Source: Hygrophila difformis (lineage: Eukaryota; Streptophyta; Magnoliopsida; Lamiales; Acanthaceae). Taken from it: a DNA stretch of 64,000 bases. A program made the position numbers and the translations under genes. The notes beneath the pieces were generated by a model. The model worked only from the letters and a program-made list of their open reading frames with translations, was not told the origin of the DNA and ran no database searches. Positions 12,151 to 43,689 of this stretch are shown piece after piece; position 1 is the stretch's first letter; each line of letters starts with the position of its first letter. The stretch spans positions 15,736,428-15,800,427 of the forward strand of contig JAOANR010000004.1 of the NCBI GenBank assembly GCA_030278955.1, read 5' to 3'.

Positions 12151-13608
12151 TTTTTTAAAGAAACTGTGGTGGAAGGGAAATTGAGGATGATGACTGGTGT
12201 TGTGAGATTCAATAAAGAGAGGAATGTGAAAGAGAGAATAGGAAGGAGATGACTATTTTATTTTATTATTATTTTTATAATAAGGTTTAAATTAAATGGG
12301 TAGGTTTTTAACCCAATTAGAGGATCAAAGATTAATTTTAAGCGAATTGAGGATGAATTGGAATGGATTTTAAGCATAAAAATTTGTAAAAATCCGAGTT
12401 TGGCAAAAACCCAGTGGTTCCCATTTTATGCTATATATGGTAATCAAACAAGTGTTTACGCGTCATTGGTGAAAATGATGCCCAAAATGTCTTGCTTGTG
12501 TTACTTTTGGTGCTTAACTGAGTTTTTGAAAACCATTTACGATGGCATCTAAAACTCAGTATTTGTACAGACTTTGTAGCAAAATACATTGCGTGATTTG
12601 TTTAAATAAAACCTAATATTGCATCCATATTCCTATTCATCTGTTTAGTAAAACTACCCTAATTAGTTCTAATCATCCCCTATAAATATCTATGAAATTC
12701 TGTTCGTTTTCGTCAACCCCTCTATCAATTTATTTCAGCCTTTCTCCTATTCTACTTAAATCACCACAAAAATTCTTTCAGTTATTGATCACTCTAATTC
12801 TTAAGAGTCACTCCAAAATTACATATAATGAAAATCATGCAAGAATCATTTTTATATTATTTTTTTTTAGTTGTAAGTAAAACATATAAACTAAAATAAA
12901 AGAAAATCAAATATATTAAGCAAAAGACATAAATAACTATTGCTAAGCATGCAAAGGCAGTATGCGAATTCCCTTTCCTAATTAGCTTTCAAAGACAAAT
13001 GCACCATTTTCTAAATTAAAGGTCTAAATGGTGGGTGCACTTCCATGATCCTGTCATTCACGAGTTATAAGGTCAAATTGCACATCTTTATACAACAATT
13101 TAAATAAAGGTAATGCAATCATAAGAAAATTATTGATTAACATTCTAATATATCAGCATTCCCTCAAAAAAAAACTCATTAAAGTTGTATTGTTGTCAAG
13201 AAGTGGAATTTAATCTCAAACTTTAGCTCTAGCATCCGTTCTCAACACTTGATGTAATGCAATTAATTAAAAGTAATCTAATTTATTATTAAGAAATACG
13301 TACCTCAAGTGTGTTGGTAATACCTTTAAATAACGTGTAGGTGGTTTTTCAATCGAGGGTAGCCATTTGAAATCCTCAATTATATATGTTGTATACAACG
13401 CGCCGCCATCCTCACACTTGTTCTCTTGCAAATCTTCCTCTTTGTCTGATGAGAACTCAATATTCTTTCAACTTTCAGGATCACACACTGATTTAGCTTG
13501 ATTCCCTTGCACAACATAGAATAGCAAAAAGTTATAACAATATTTAAAAAGTAGAAATAACATAAATATATTCAAATGAACTTAAAACAACATAATTTTC
13601 ACAATAAT

Positions 13609-13626
13609 TCCCCGGCAACGGCGCCA
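13609..13626 (-). other. Primer-binding site of the LARD, Asp-tRNA type
   Basis: On the minus strand TGGCGCCGTTGCCGGGGA lies 6 bp inside the right LTR. From general knowledge this matches the 3' end of tRNA-Asp and is the usual site in Tat/Athila elements. It fixes the orientation as minus. Confidence 0.85.
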
Positions 13627-13632
13627 AAAACT

Positions 13633-15574
13633 TGATGGGTGATTTTCACTACTCATATTTTACCACAAGCGGATGGTTGTCATCAAGTAATAAAAACCGG
13701 TGAATACCGGGTCGAACCCAAGGGAATTCAGAATATTATTTCATTCTGGAGAAAACTTAGTCATTTTAAGTTCATTAATAATATGTATATTATATTTTGA
13801 AAAGAGTTTGTTTAATTCTAATAGTGATTAAATTAAAAATAGTGACATTAAATTTAAAATAAAGCAAGTTAAAAATTTAAAATAATAAAAATAAAAATAA
13901 GATATATGCTTGTAATGATTCAGAATATGCCATCTTTATATAAAAGCGAAATTGCATAATGATTTAGCATTTCCCAATGTCTAAAAAGATCAATTTCAGC
14001 AGAATTAATAATTTTATAAAGATTAAAAATATAACAATTTCCTAATTTTCATAATTTGTAAAAACAGACTTCATGGAAGCAAATTAAATTATCTAACATT
14101 CTGCAATCATCAGTCTAGGCATAAATTTGAGTCTTTCCCAAGCATACAAATTTTCCTATTGTGATCATACGACACATTTCATTTCCCAAATCAGTGTGTC
14201 CATGCCAGAATCTATTGTAATGTGAATTTATTCCCAAGACCGGTACTAAAATCTAATTTCCACTTTTTATCTCCCGATTTAGCAAAGCAGAAATCAAACA
14301 GATTAGATTCTAACATTTAATTATGCAGAATAGTGTAAATAATCTAATAAACATGGTAAAATATTGATAAAACATGGTAATATGGATTTTAATACTAAAT
14401 TTAGAATGTAAGCGGATTAGGATATTGCCAGATTACTGTAAATGGAATAATAGAAAAGATCGATCAATTCTGAATTGCAGATTAATGACATAGACATCAG
14501 ATTAAAGAGAATACAGAATCATCGATTCATTTTATGCAGTAAAACAACAATCCTAATTCAAATTCTAACATCATTACAGATTTATCCAGATTTAACATAT
14601 AAACATCGATCATTATTATTGCTTCCATAAAAATATAGATTCGTACTTCAAAGTAATTCCGAACTCCTGTTCTAGAACACTTCTAACACGAACAACATAG
14701 AAATCCATTTACAAACATGAAAAAAATATGAAATTATGTTTAAAAGGAAATCCTAAACATTAAAAAGCAAGAAAAAGGAAAACAACACCTAGAATGCGAA
14801 GAACAGAGTCAGAGAAGACGCTCTGATCACTTCCTTCGGCATGGTTCGGTGTTATCGGCCTTCTTCTCCAAAGTTGCAGAGCTTTTCTATCGAAAATATG
14901 AGTCTGGAATGAGTCTGGATTAAGAGAATGACGAAAAACGGCATTTAAAACCGAGTTCGGGAGGTTAGAAAACTGCCCAACCGCGACTGTGGCGCATAAA
15001 ATGGCGCTCGGAAGAGGTTTTCGGCGCCACCAAAGAGAGCTGGCGCATCCTGACATTTTCCAAATTTTCTGCTGCGGCGCAAAAAGTGGCGCTTGGAAGG
15101 CATTTTATGCGCCACCAAGAAGGTGCGAAGCATTCTGAAGCTTTTCACCTCTAAAATTTTTCTAAGTGTTGAAGCGGTGCCTGGTGCGGTGCTCGGAAGG
15201 CAGTTTAGGCTCCGCCATGCCTGTGCGGAGCATTCTGGGAAGGTTTCAACTGAATTTTTTCTAAATCTGAATCTTGGCACATATCACATTAAATATTCCT
15301 TATTTTCCAAAATAAAGCTTCCGAACATCGCTTTTCATTATTTAAATGCCTGAAACAACATTGCAATGCATTAGGTTTGCCAAAGTCTTATTAAAAACAC
15401 ATAAAAACATTATAAATTTAACCTAAATAAGCCAAATCTAACCATGATCACTTGAAAAATAAAAACACATGAAATACACCTAAAAGTGCAATAAATTAAG
15501 GTAAAATGCACTCATTTTGGACATATTTTAGTACAATTTAAGCTCATTTAAATGTGGTTTCACGGGGTGCATCA
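13633..15574 (-). repeat. 5' LTR of the Tat-like LARD (right copy)
   Basis: 1942 bp, TGATGGGTGA...GGTGCATCA, nearly identical to 7037-8978. It carries the same three GC-rich 95-bp units (about 14990-15240). Confidence 0.9.
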
Positions 15575-16689
15575 ACTGGATCACTTGGTATGCGTTGCAT
15601 TGATATATATATTCTAAATACATTCACATTTACCTATTTTTTCATAATTAATTAAACTTTTTATTTAAATGTAGATACAAGAACAGGGTAGGGAAATCGA
15701 CTATCCAGAGTTGCGCGAGCATACGCACACAAGGAAACATCAGAAAGATGCCTGGATTGATCCCAAATCAAAGACGGTCCATGTAAACTGGCAAAATTTT
15801 AAGTGTTTTACAAATATTATAACTGCATACATGATAATTAATTAGTCCATTCACTTTTACGTAATTGTTGTCACTTCAAAAAGGAGGAGTAAAATGCTAT
15901 CAAAGAGATTCTTACACAAACTCAAGCCCCCTTCGATCCAAACCGCTCCTTTTATGAGGTTGCTGGTGGGCACGATAGGCGGAAGGCCGTTTATGGACTA
16001 GGTAAAATAGTTTTACTACTTGTTTTCATCCCTAATACGTCAAAGTTAATTTAACAAGTTATGTGTACATCATAAATACGTTTTAGGATCACTGGCTAAA
16101 TTCATTCAGCCTATGGGGAAGGGCGGAAGCAGTACCCTACAGTCAAGCTCGAATGAGATCACTCGGGAGGAGTTTGAAGAGCTCAAGGCAACTCTGGAAC
16201 GCTATGGACAGAAGTGGGAGACTGTCGTGGAGGAGTTACACAGGATGCGGGGAGGTCGTAGACCTCCATCTCTGGGCTCGGGAGATGATGACCATGGAGG
16301 AGGTCATGGATTCGGAGGTGGTATCACAGTTAGTTGAGTGGTTTCACTTGTTAGTACATTTTGCATTTATGTGGATTGTCATATATTAGTTAACACTTTT
16401 GGATGGTGTCTTAATTACTTGGTTACATTTTGTGTAGTTTTTGGCTTTTGAATACTGTTGGATGTTCTCTTACTTAACTTGCTATGTTGGTATTGCATTT
16501 TTGAACTTATGAATTGTTGCTTTGAATGTACATAATGTAGTTGCTATCTTAACTTCAATGGAGAAGTCTTAATTTAAAGGTTTTAATGAGTTTCTACGGT
16601 GTATTGGATGGTGTATTTTTTGAATGAGTTTTTTTTTTTGAATGCTTTGTGGTGTTCATAGGAAAATTTGTATTACAGCAGGTTGGATT

Positions 16690-17026
16690 GCTGCCATTTA
16701 AATCGGCCTGTTGGCCAGTATTAGACCTAGCGACCATCAACTCTGGTAGCTATATCGGTCTCTACAACCAGCGACCGTCTCCGACGGTCGTTAACACGGT
16801 AGTTAACTGAACCGTTATGTGGCCCGGTTTGGGGTGTAACGACCGCAATAGACAGTTGTTAAGACGGTTGTAAAGTTATAACGACCGTTCAGCCGATCGT
16901 TAACGCGGTCGTGACATGGACGACCGCATCCGATGATCGTCGCTGCACAGTTAGTAACGAGTAGTTTAGCAACCGACCATCTGCGGTCGCAACTGACGGT
17001 CGCTATAGGGCTTTTTTCTTGTAGTG
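16690..17026 (+). repeat. CACTA 3' subterminal repeats and terminal inverted repeat
   Basis: Dense copies of ACGACCGT / GACGGTCG in both orientations between about 16730 and 17005, then CGCTATAGGGC and the terminus CTTTTTTCTTGTAGTG. Such arrays are the transposase-binding region in En/Spm elements. Confidence 0.88.
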
Positions 17027-18350
17027 CATGTATGTTTTCTATATAATTGCAAATATGTCCAATTATCTAATATTGTAGACAACATGGTGTGTTAGGAGTC
17101 ACACAGAAGGTCATGTTATCGGTTCCTTATACGATATAAATAGTATTCACAACTGACATAGTTGGGGACATAACTATTTGTTTAAATTGTACTGTAAACT
17201 TGTAAATAGATTATCTTGACTATTAGTTTGTAGTAGTGCGCTTCATCGCATTGAATGGATCACAGTTGAGATGTATTCTTCTGTTCTGACATAAGAAGAA
17301 TCAAGATCTCGGTGACTCTGATTAATTTTTAACCCCAGTAGAGATAAATCAGACACATGGAATATTTGTTGGTCGCTTTGATTTACCATGACTGAGAGTC
17401 CTATTTGATTCAATATGCTTTGTATTTTGGGCGCCAACATTATTTGCATGGTGTCTATATAATCTCACTAGGGCATTGTTTCGTAGTTATATAGGTTGAT
17501 GACGTCCCCTTAAGGAATTCAATAAGGATTATTTAAAATCCTATAGGTGGATTTATTTCGTAAAATGATAAAGTTTGAGTGTACTACTTAAGGATTAAAA
17601 AAGATTAATTAATTAAAATTGTTAGAAGTTTTAATTAATTAATGGACGTTCAAAATCTTAAACGCAAGATATAAATTAAGTCTAATAGAAGCCCATATTT
17701 AATTTGGATCGGGCAGGGAGTGCAATTTTAGTATTTTGTGGAATTAATTAATATTTTATAGGCCAAATTATGTTCTGAGCTGAACATAAGAATTGAGTCT
17801 GTGAAGGAACCTAGTGCTGATATATTCTAGTGGATCCCGAGTATGGCCCAAGGACCAACTAGGAGAACATATAAATAGGTCTGCAAAAAACGTTAGCCAC
17901 CATAAGAATCATAATTCTCTTCCAAAAAGAGAGAGGGGGCGGCCAAGAGGGATTTTTGGAGATCCAAATTTTCTCTACATCCGTTCGATAGATCTCCGTC
18001 CATCCAGTGTTCATAAGGGTTCGGGAACAGTCTAGAAGATTCCTAGCATTGAATCCGTTCATGTGCAAGCAGGGAGATCTATACATGTGCTTGTTCGTGT
18101 GCTTGGGCGATTGTTCGTGGTTGCATATTGCATATCTACGGACAAAGACGAAAAGAACCAAGTTTCCAATCATACGTTGTTGCGGATTTGCTTTGGAAAT
18201 GGTATTTTTTTCGTAATCATTCTTGTTGATACATGTCTGGGATTATAATGCATATGTGTTGGTACTCAATAACGATCCGTGGCACGGATCACCTTCGTAG
18301 GTGTGTTCCATCAACTAAATCTTTGATGGACGGAGTTTCTTCAGTATAAC
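17027..18350. other. Repeat-like stretch, possibly an LTR remnant
   Basis: No gene recognised. The sequence has an LTR-like feel: TGTTAGGAGTCACACAG near 17087, a TATAAATAG box at 17867-17880 (ACATATAAATAGGTC), and a purine-rich leader at 17930-17945. I could not find a matching second copy, TSD or primer site, so this stays tentative. Confidence 0.3.
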
Positions 18351-19008
18351 TAATCAAGAGTTCAATTGTTTTAAGATATGGAAGCAATTCAATTTCCAAG
18401 AATGCAACAAACCAAAGATGATGAAGACTGGTAGTGCCTCGATGAGTTTGCTGTAATAATTTTGTGTTGTCGAGAGATAGAGTGACGAGGAGAATGAGAA
18501 TGGAGGAATGGTTATGGTGGCTTGCCTCTGGGGTTTGGCTGTTTGGACTTTGGAGAAGAAAGGGCAGTGCATGGCACTATGGCAGCGTTTGCCAATGAGT
18601 AAGAGAAAAATATTTTTATTTTCTATAATTTGGCCTCGAGCTTATCAAACTCTAGCAACTTTGGCCCGAAACTTTTAAACTTTATTATATTGCCCAAATA
18701 ATTTGGTGGAGTAATTAAGAGCAGCTGGTGGCATGAGGCATGGATGCTCAGATAAACCAAATTACAAAATGGGTCAACCCAAACTAGAGAGATCATTCTC
18801 AAGTATGCCCATGCTCCACCACCCCAAAATGATTAATTGTTGGAACTAGAGAGATCATCTCCTAACCAACCAAGAATGAAAATTTAATTGTTGGAAAATT
18901 TGAGGAAGAAAGAGGGCATGATTTCAACCTAACTTGGAAAAATATCTATTTCATTCCATTATTGATATGTTCTTAAAGGGTGCAAAAATGTCAATACTGT
19001 TATATATA
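18351..19008. other. Intergenic, nothing recognised
   Basis: AT-rich sequence with short frames only; no domain, RNA gene or repeat recognised. Confidence 0.5.
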
Positions 19009-19263
19009 CTCCCTCCGTATTTTATTTGTTGCTACGGACCCACAGTACACGTAATTCAATGCACATTTTAAATTATTAATAACTCAAGTTCGATACATGT
19101 AAAAATTCTAAAAGTTTAATATTTAAAAACTACAGAACGAGACGAATCTAACAAGATCTCACTTGACTATATTTTAACTTGTATAACTATGATAAAATTT
19201 TAAGTCAAAGTGTGTGTAAACAGTAGCAAAACTATTAATGGAGCAACAAAAAAAAGGAGGGAG
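19009..19263. mobile_element. Stowaway-like MITE
   Basis: 255 bp with terminal inverted repeats CTCCCTCC...GGAGGGAG and TA on the left (19007-19008). Its core GACGAATCTAACAAGATC is shared with the copies near 25101-25365 (inverted) and 31440-31702. The TIR sequence is that of Tc1/mariner-type Stowaway MITEs. Confidence 0.8.
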
Positions 19264-19788
19264 AAATAAGATTGTGGATAGCATGGATGGTACATAAAAT
19301 GTTACTAATGCTGAGTGTAGTTTAATTTACGAAGGCTGTGGAAACTATGAACTATGATATCCATATGGAATTTACAGTATTTGTTGAAATCATTTTCAAC
19401 AATCATCTGGCAAATTAGCACACCGTACAAAATTGCAACTATCCCGGCTACGTAGTACTTCTAGATCTTGCAAAAGCATTATCAGCAGCGAAATACGGAC
19501 CAGCATAAACACAATCCATTAATTCACATCTTCAGTAATATTACAAGCTGACTTCAGTGCATGTTTGTCCACAAGTCTATGATTTTGCACGTGTCCTAAG
19601 AAAGAAACTTCAGCAGAGTTGCACAATATTACAACGAATACATGCCGAAATCAACTATGTTTCAACACTAGAGGAAGAAAAAGAAAAAGAAAAAGAAAAA
19701 GAAAAAGCAACATACAGACAGGATTCATCTATAGCTAAAATCTACAGATACAACATTCATCTTTCTCTCTTATTTAACTTTTGTTGGT
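19264..19788 (-). other. Likely 3' UTR and flank of the coiled-coil gene
   Basis: No separate gene seen. Directly downstream of the stop codon (19789-19791) on the minus strand lies AT-rich sequence with a GAAAAA microsatellite at about 19672-19708. A poly(A) site was not determined. Confidence 0.45.
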
Positions 19789-39850
<20,062 letters not shown>

Positions 39851-40020
39851 TATGGATATGTATCAATTCCAATGCCCAATTCCCTGTTCAATCGCGTCAG
39901 AGCGTATTCAGAGATTGCAAGAAAGGATTAAAACGGTGGGGAATTGACTGCAGTGAATCGGTGAGTTCTCCCGAGTATTCAAATTGGGAATTTTGGCCTC
40001 AAAGGAAAACACTTCTCAGA
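39851..40020 (-). promoter_or_regulatory. Likely 5' UTR/promoter region of the coiled-coil gene
   Basis: Immediately upstream of the ATG (39848-39850, minus strand). No clear TATA box seen. Only about 170 bp separate the ATG from the MITE and tandem duplication, so transposon sequence may form much of the promoter. Confidence 0.4.
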
Positions 40021-40067
40021 GCCCGTTTGGAATGCTTAACACTTCTCAGAGCCCGTTTGGAATGCTT
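40008..40067. repeat. Exact 30-bp tandem duplication
   Basis: The unit AACACTTCTCAGAGCCCGTT plus TGGAATGCTT occurs twice without gap, at 40008-40037 and 40038-40067. Confidence 0.95.
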
Positions 40068-40378
40068 TCTTTTTTGCTTTTCTTCTCCAAAAAGTATAAA
40101 ATGTGCAACATTTAAATACTCACTACTAAATACTTCATAAATTATACTATAAATATATTTTATTATCATATTAAGTAATACGTTCTTTTTGGTAATTACA
40201 ACATTCCAAAAGCATTTTTCATTTTTATTCATCCAAAATTTTTTTAGAAAAGTGGCACTTCTCAAACATTCTATCCAAACACAAAAATTATATGTTTTTG
40301 CTTTTGACTTCTACTTCTGCTTCTATTACTTCTGCTTTTTTCAAAAACCAATCCAAACGGCACTTACTATTTTATGCT
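40020..40378. mobile_element. MITE upstream of the coiled-coil gene
   Basis: Left end AGAGCCCGTTTGGAATGC and right end CCAATCCAAACGGCACTT are imperfect inverted repeats of the common plant hAT/PIF-type MITE terminus. The interior is AT-rich with many GCTTTT/AAAAGC stretches. TSD not resolved. Confidence 0.55.
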
Positions 40379-40882
40379 TCCTCCGCTCCCATTATAATTG
40401 CTGCAGAATTTTTCACACTGTTAATTTAAGGTGGGTGAATTATAAGAAAGCACACATCAAATATATTCAAATACATTATTATCTATTAACATCAATATAC
40501 CAAATACATTGAACTTCAGGACATGCCTTTATTTTTAAATGAATAATGAAAACCCTTTTGAAATACCATTATGCCCTTACTTTTGTACGTTCTACCTTTT
40601 CTGACACAATAATGTGATGGCTGAAATGAGACAAAATGGAGGTTTGAGCATTGGGATTCAAAAACGGGTGGCTTCTTCTTCCTCCTGCAACGAAATCGAT
40701 CGCCATTAATGAGTAGCCCCAAACTTGGCTCAGAAACAACAGCGAGCGGAAGGGTGGGAACGGCATTGGCGACCTCATTCTGTGGATTTGATGGAGTACA
40801 TCAAGCGGGAGCAGGGTGTTCATCGTTTTGGGTTGTGAAGCTTGTTGAGGAGGCTCATTGAGAGGCCGAAAGCGCGCATAGC

Positions 40883-40916
40883 GGGGGGGGGGGGGGGGGG
40901 GGGGGGGGAGGGGGGG
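40883..40916. repeat. 26-G homopolymer
   Basis: G at 40883-40908, then A and seven more G. A strong G-quadruplex candidate, or an assembly weak point. Confidence 0.9.
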
Positions 40917-41033
40917 CCAAGCGGCGGGCGAGTTGATTCGCATTCTTGGTGGGCGGAAGGAGAAGGGTTTAGAGTTGGAAGAATGTTAGGGTTTGGAGAG
41001 GTTGTTATTTAGGATTTTCGGAAAGGAGTACGC

Positions 41034-42170
41034 GTGAGGAAGATGAAAAGCAGTCGGGAGCAAGGCGTTGGGCAAGAGGTCATGTTATTTTGCCATTATA
41101 ATGCCCAAGTCCATCTCGTGCGGATAAGGGATGGAGATGCCCTTGCGGATGTATATGGAAGAGTGACGGAGAAATGGGGTAATGTATGTTCAACTACACA
41201 CACGCTCCATTACGATGAACCCGACGGGGGTCGCGTGGTGGAGATAATGAATGATGATGATGTGAGAAGGATGTCAAAGTTGAATCGGGCAGAGGGACTG
41301 GCGTGTGGGAATATGACAGTGATGGATCGGGAAGTAAGAAGCAGGATCATGTAAGAGTTTTCTCAAATTGCATTGTGTTGTTTACTTTATTCCCGTAAAA
41401 TACAAATGGTATTCAATACGCAACAATTGTATTCATAAAACAATGACAAATGTATTAGGTTTATGTTTTATGTTCAAGAGCGTATGAATGTTTTATCATA
41501 GAATATGCTTCCTTATGATGTTATCCATAAAGATAATTGGTAATTAGGTAATGGACGCAGTGATATCATGTTGTTTTGCTTGTTTCGTTTGTTTATAAGA
41601 GAGATGAGTGTTTTCTTTTTCTTTTTTTTTTTAATATGGCTAAATGAGAGCGTAGGTTCTTCTGTAGATGATGCTTGGTTATGAATCTGCGGAAATAGGA
41701 CCATGATTCTTGAAATAGAAAAGTGGTCATGTACATCAATTTTTCTGTACGCAACACTGGTATATGTAGGCCCATTTGAAAATTGTTAAACGTGCACATA
41801 ACAGGTATGGCTAGTGAATGTAACCGGTGTGTAACATTCAAGTGACTTGTACTTCAGTGAACACACGGTGGCACAGGATGACTTGGATGACGAAGATACC
41901 AAGGATGATGAGGATCAGAGGATTATATGGGTCCATTGCAATAAAGGGAATATGACAAAGGTTTAAGAATCATGATCATTTCCGGAAGTTTCTGGCAAAT
42001 CATTGTTTAGCTATTCGGCGTGGATTTGTATTCGTAGACAACAACAAAAGCAAAATATACGTAAAATGCACCATGGAAGGTTGTGGCTGGCGCATATATG
42101 CATCACTACACAAGTCTGACAACTCGTTTGTGATTCGTACGTGCACGTTGAACTCACTGCTGCGGCATTA
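41034..42170 (+). pseudogene. MULE transposase remnant: PB1-like and MuDR zinc-binding pieces
   Basis: 41034-41354 encodes 106 residues resembling the PB1-like N-terminus of MuDR transposases (VMLFCHYNAQVHLVRIRDGD, MNDDDVRRMSKLN). After a gap, 41930-42170 encodes HFRKFLANHCLAIRRGFVFV and VKCTMEGCGWRIYASLHKSD, the MuDR/FAR1-type zinc-binding domain with its CxxxxC pattern. Frames are broken around 41960, and no catalytic transposase core follows. A diverged copy of the zinc-domain start lies directly downstream. Confidence 0.65.
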
Positions 42171-42182
42171 ATAATATACAAT

Positions 42183-42345
42183 GAGGATGAAGAGGATCAA
42201 AGAGTTATATGGGCTAATGCAATAAAAGGCATAGGACATAGGTTTAGGAATCAGGATTATTCCCAGGAAGGTGCTGGCAAATCATTGTATCGCTTTTCAG
42301 CGTGGATTTGTATACGTGCATAACAGTAAATGAAAAATATACGTG
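42183..42345 (+). repeat. Diverged second copy of the MuDR-domain start
   Basis: GATGAAGAGGATCAAAGAGT through GCGTGGATTTGTATACG parallels 41908-42065 (GATGAGGATCAGAGGATT through GCGTGGATTTGTATTCG). Confidence 0.7.
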
Positions 42346-42938
42346 TTTATACTCTCTCGTGATTAAACCTAAGCTATGTATGTTAGTGAAAATATTCAGA
42401 ACACTAATGACCTTTGAGAGCAATATAACGAAAATCTAAGGCCAAACACCAATATATTGATAGCATAATACCAATATCATTTAAGTAGTACCACAATGAA
42501 TAAGGCAATAACAAGCACGAAATAACAAACTTTCCACTCTATCCATTTCACTTTCCATTTTCCTTTCTCTTTTCTCTTTTCTCTTTTGGTAGCACTAGTT
42601 ATTTTGGTGAATGAGTTTTTTTTATGTAAATGGGGAGGGAAATAGTTTGGCAAACTCATGAACTTTGGTATGTAGGCATTAGTTTATGACAATTCAAACT
42701 CATTTATTTTGGTATGTGAGTATTAATGTATGGCTAGTCAAAGATATAGGAGGTGAGAAACTGACAAATATTTATTATTGTGTCATTGTAGACGCCATTG
42801 TTGGGTCACATCAATCTGCAAATAGTGTTATCTTTCGATGTACATACAATTCTCAATGTTCAGTAGTTTTGAGTAATAGCTTATTGTTGCAAATTATTGT
42901 TTTGGGTTCCTTTTTGCAATCCCAACCACAATATTATG

Positions 42939-43398
42939 AACAACACACCGCATTTTATGTATGTGGTATTTCATTTTTGCATTCAAACCACATTACATTT
43001 GTCCTCTTGACATTGAACATCATAGTTTCTCTTAATAACTACTCCACAGTATGAATACCAACACACTTGGGGTAAAGTGTAGTTCAACACTTACTTTTGA
43101 GCTAATCTACTTGAATTTCAACATAATTGTTTAGAATCTTCTTACATATGATTATTGTTAATGGACTATGAACATCACATTGCATTTGATATATAGGGTA
43201 TTCCATTTTTTTGCATTCAAACCACATTGCACTTATCCTCTTGACATTTAATTGTATTTCAAGACTATTCACATCACTTACTTTTGAGCTTATTTACTTG
43301 AGTTGAACCACAATTGCTCAAAATTTTCTTATTAATGGTTATTGTTAATGGAATGTGAACAACACACCGCATAATTATTAATAGAGTATCCCATAATT
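42939..43398. repeat. Tandem repeat of about 200 bp, 2.2 units
   Basis: Units start AACAACACACCGCAT / AACATCACATTGCAT / AACAACACACCGCAT at about 42939, 43167 and 43351. They share GCATTCAAACCACATT, CTTGACATT and CTTACTTTTGAGCT. No coding seen. Confidence 0.75.
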
Positions 43399-43689
43399 CA
43401 ATATACGTAAAAAAAAAATAACTAATTTTGTTTATTGTTGGATAAGAAAACCATTATTTAATTACCATGAAAAACAGACAAAATTAAATATCACTGTTCA
43501 GTGGAAAATACCATTCTGCAGAACCCTAAATATCAATATTCAACAATAAACAACATCATTGTACACATATCCAGTACCACCATCACAGTGTAAAATACCA
43601 TGCATAAACACTGTCAACACCATCAAACCATTTTTCACTCACTAACATGCAACCAGTACCAACAATCCCTAAACCAATATCATCAATCA

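Larger units (their letters stand above)
8979..13632 (-). other. Non-coding interior of the LARD with repeated polypurine/hairpin modules
   Basis: No coding sequence recognised on either strand. The motif CATCCTCACACTTAA (minus strand: TTAAGTGTGAGGATG, polypurine-like) occurs at 8980-8994, 10425-10439 and 11003-11017, with a partial copy at 13407-13419. The first lies directly at the left LTR and is the likely 3' PPT. Each of the three full copies is followed by a different stem-loop: ATTGCTC/GAGCAAT, TAAACTG/CAGTTTA, and a 13-bp stem from 11009. A long ATT microsatellite lies at 12068-12126 with TA repeats to 12150. Confidence 0.7.
7037..15574 (-). mobile_element. Non-coding LTR retrotransposon (LARD), Tat/Athila-like
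   Basis: Two 1942-bp direct repeats, 7037-8978 and 13633-15574, begin TGATG and end CATCA. The whole is flanked by the perfect 5-bp target duplication ACTGG (7032-7036 and 15575-15579). A primer site matching the Asp-tRNA type used by Tat/Athila elements lies on the minus strand next to the right LTR, so the element reads right to left. The 4.65-kb interior is AT-rich and I find no gag or pol in any frame, which makes it a large retrotransposon derivative that needs proteins from elsewhere. The LTRs differ at only scattered sites, so insertion is fairly recent. Joining its two flanks restores the CACTA gene. Confidence 0.9.
5970..16337 (+). pseudogene. CACTA-associated Transposase_24-like gene, split by a retrotransposon
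   Basis: Pieces of a plant Ptta/En/Spm (Transposase_24) protein appear in order: about 5970-6350 (Pro/Ser-rich, PEDPPVHTPGSDS); 6441-6561 (ITIPGALVKKMWDCY...TNYFYWGEFQ, then GTAAGT donor); 6658-6730 (KIARWDPAHEVQVKKEW, then GTAAAA); 6830-7036 (YKDYNLDIR, then WSFAKFKETQKRNKLNR in a shifted frame); resumption after the nested element at 15580; 15676-15790 (REHTHTRKHQKDAWIDP); 15889-16001 (PFDPNRSFYEVAGGHDRR...YGLG); final exon 16087-16337 (FEELKATLERYGQKWETV, stop TGA). The THTRK and VAGG..R..YGLG motifs fit the family. The insertion at 7037 and the frame break make it non-functional. Exon limits are approximate. Confidence 0.75.
5966..17026 (+). mobile_element. CACTA (En/Spm) transposon remnant, 3' part, with nested insertions
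   Basis: The right end reads ...CTTTTTTCTTGTAGTG at 17011-17026, the complement of the CACTACAAGAAAAAAG terminus typical of plant CACTA elements. Bases 16720-17010 carry many GACGGTCG/CGACCGTC-type subterminal repeats in both orientations. To the left, 5966-16337 encodes Transposase_24-like exons on the plus strand. The 5' end lies beyond the Tekay insertion and outside the window. The expected 3-bp TSD on the right would be CAT (17027-17029). Two retrotransposons interrupt it, so it cannot move by itself. Confidence 0.85.

Noticed and set aside
17859..18173. 104-codon minus-strand frame
   Set aside because: No domain or splice context; surrounded by LTR-like leader sequence.
40569..40943. 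124-codon minus-strand frame starting with a proline run
   Set aside because: The prolines come from the 26-G homopolymer read in reverse; the rest has no recognisable domain.
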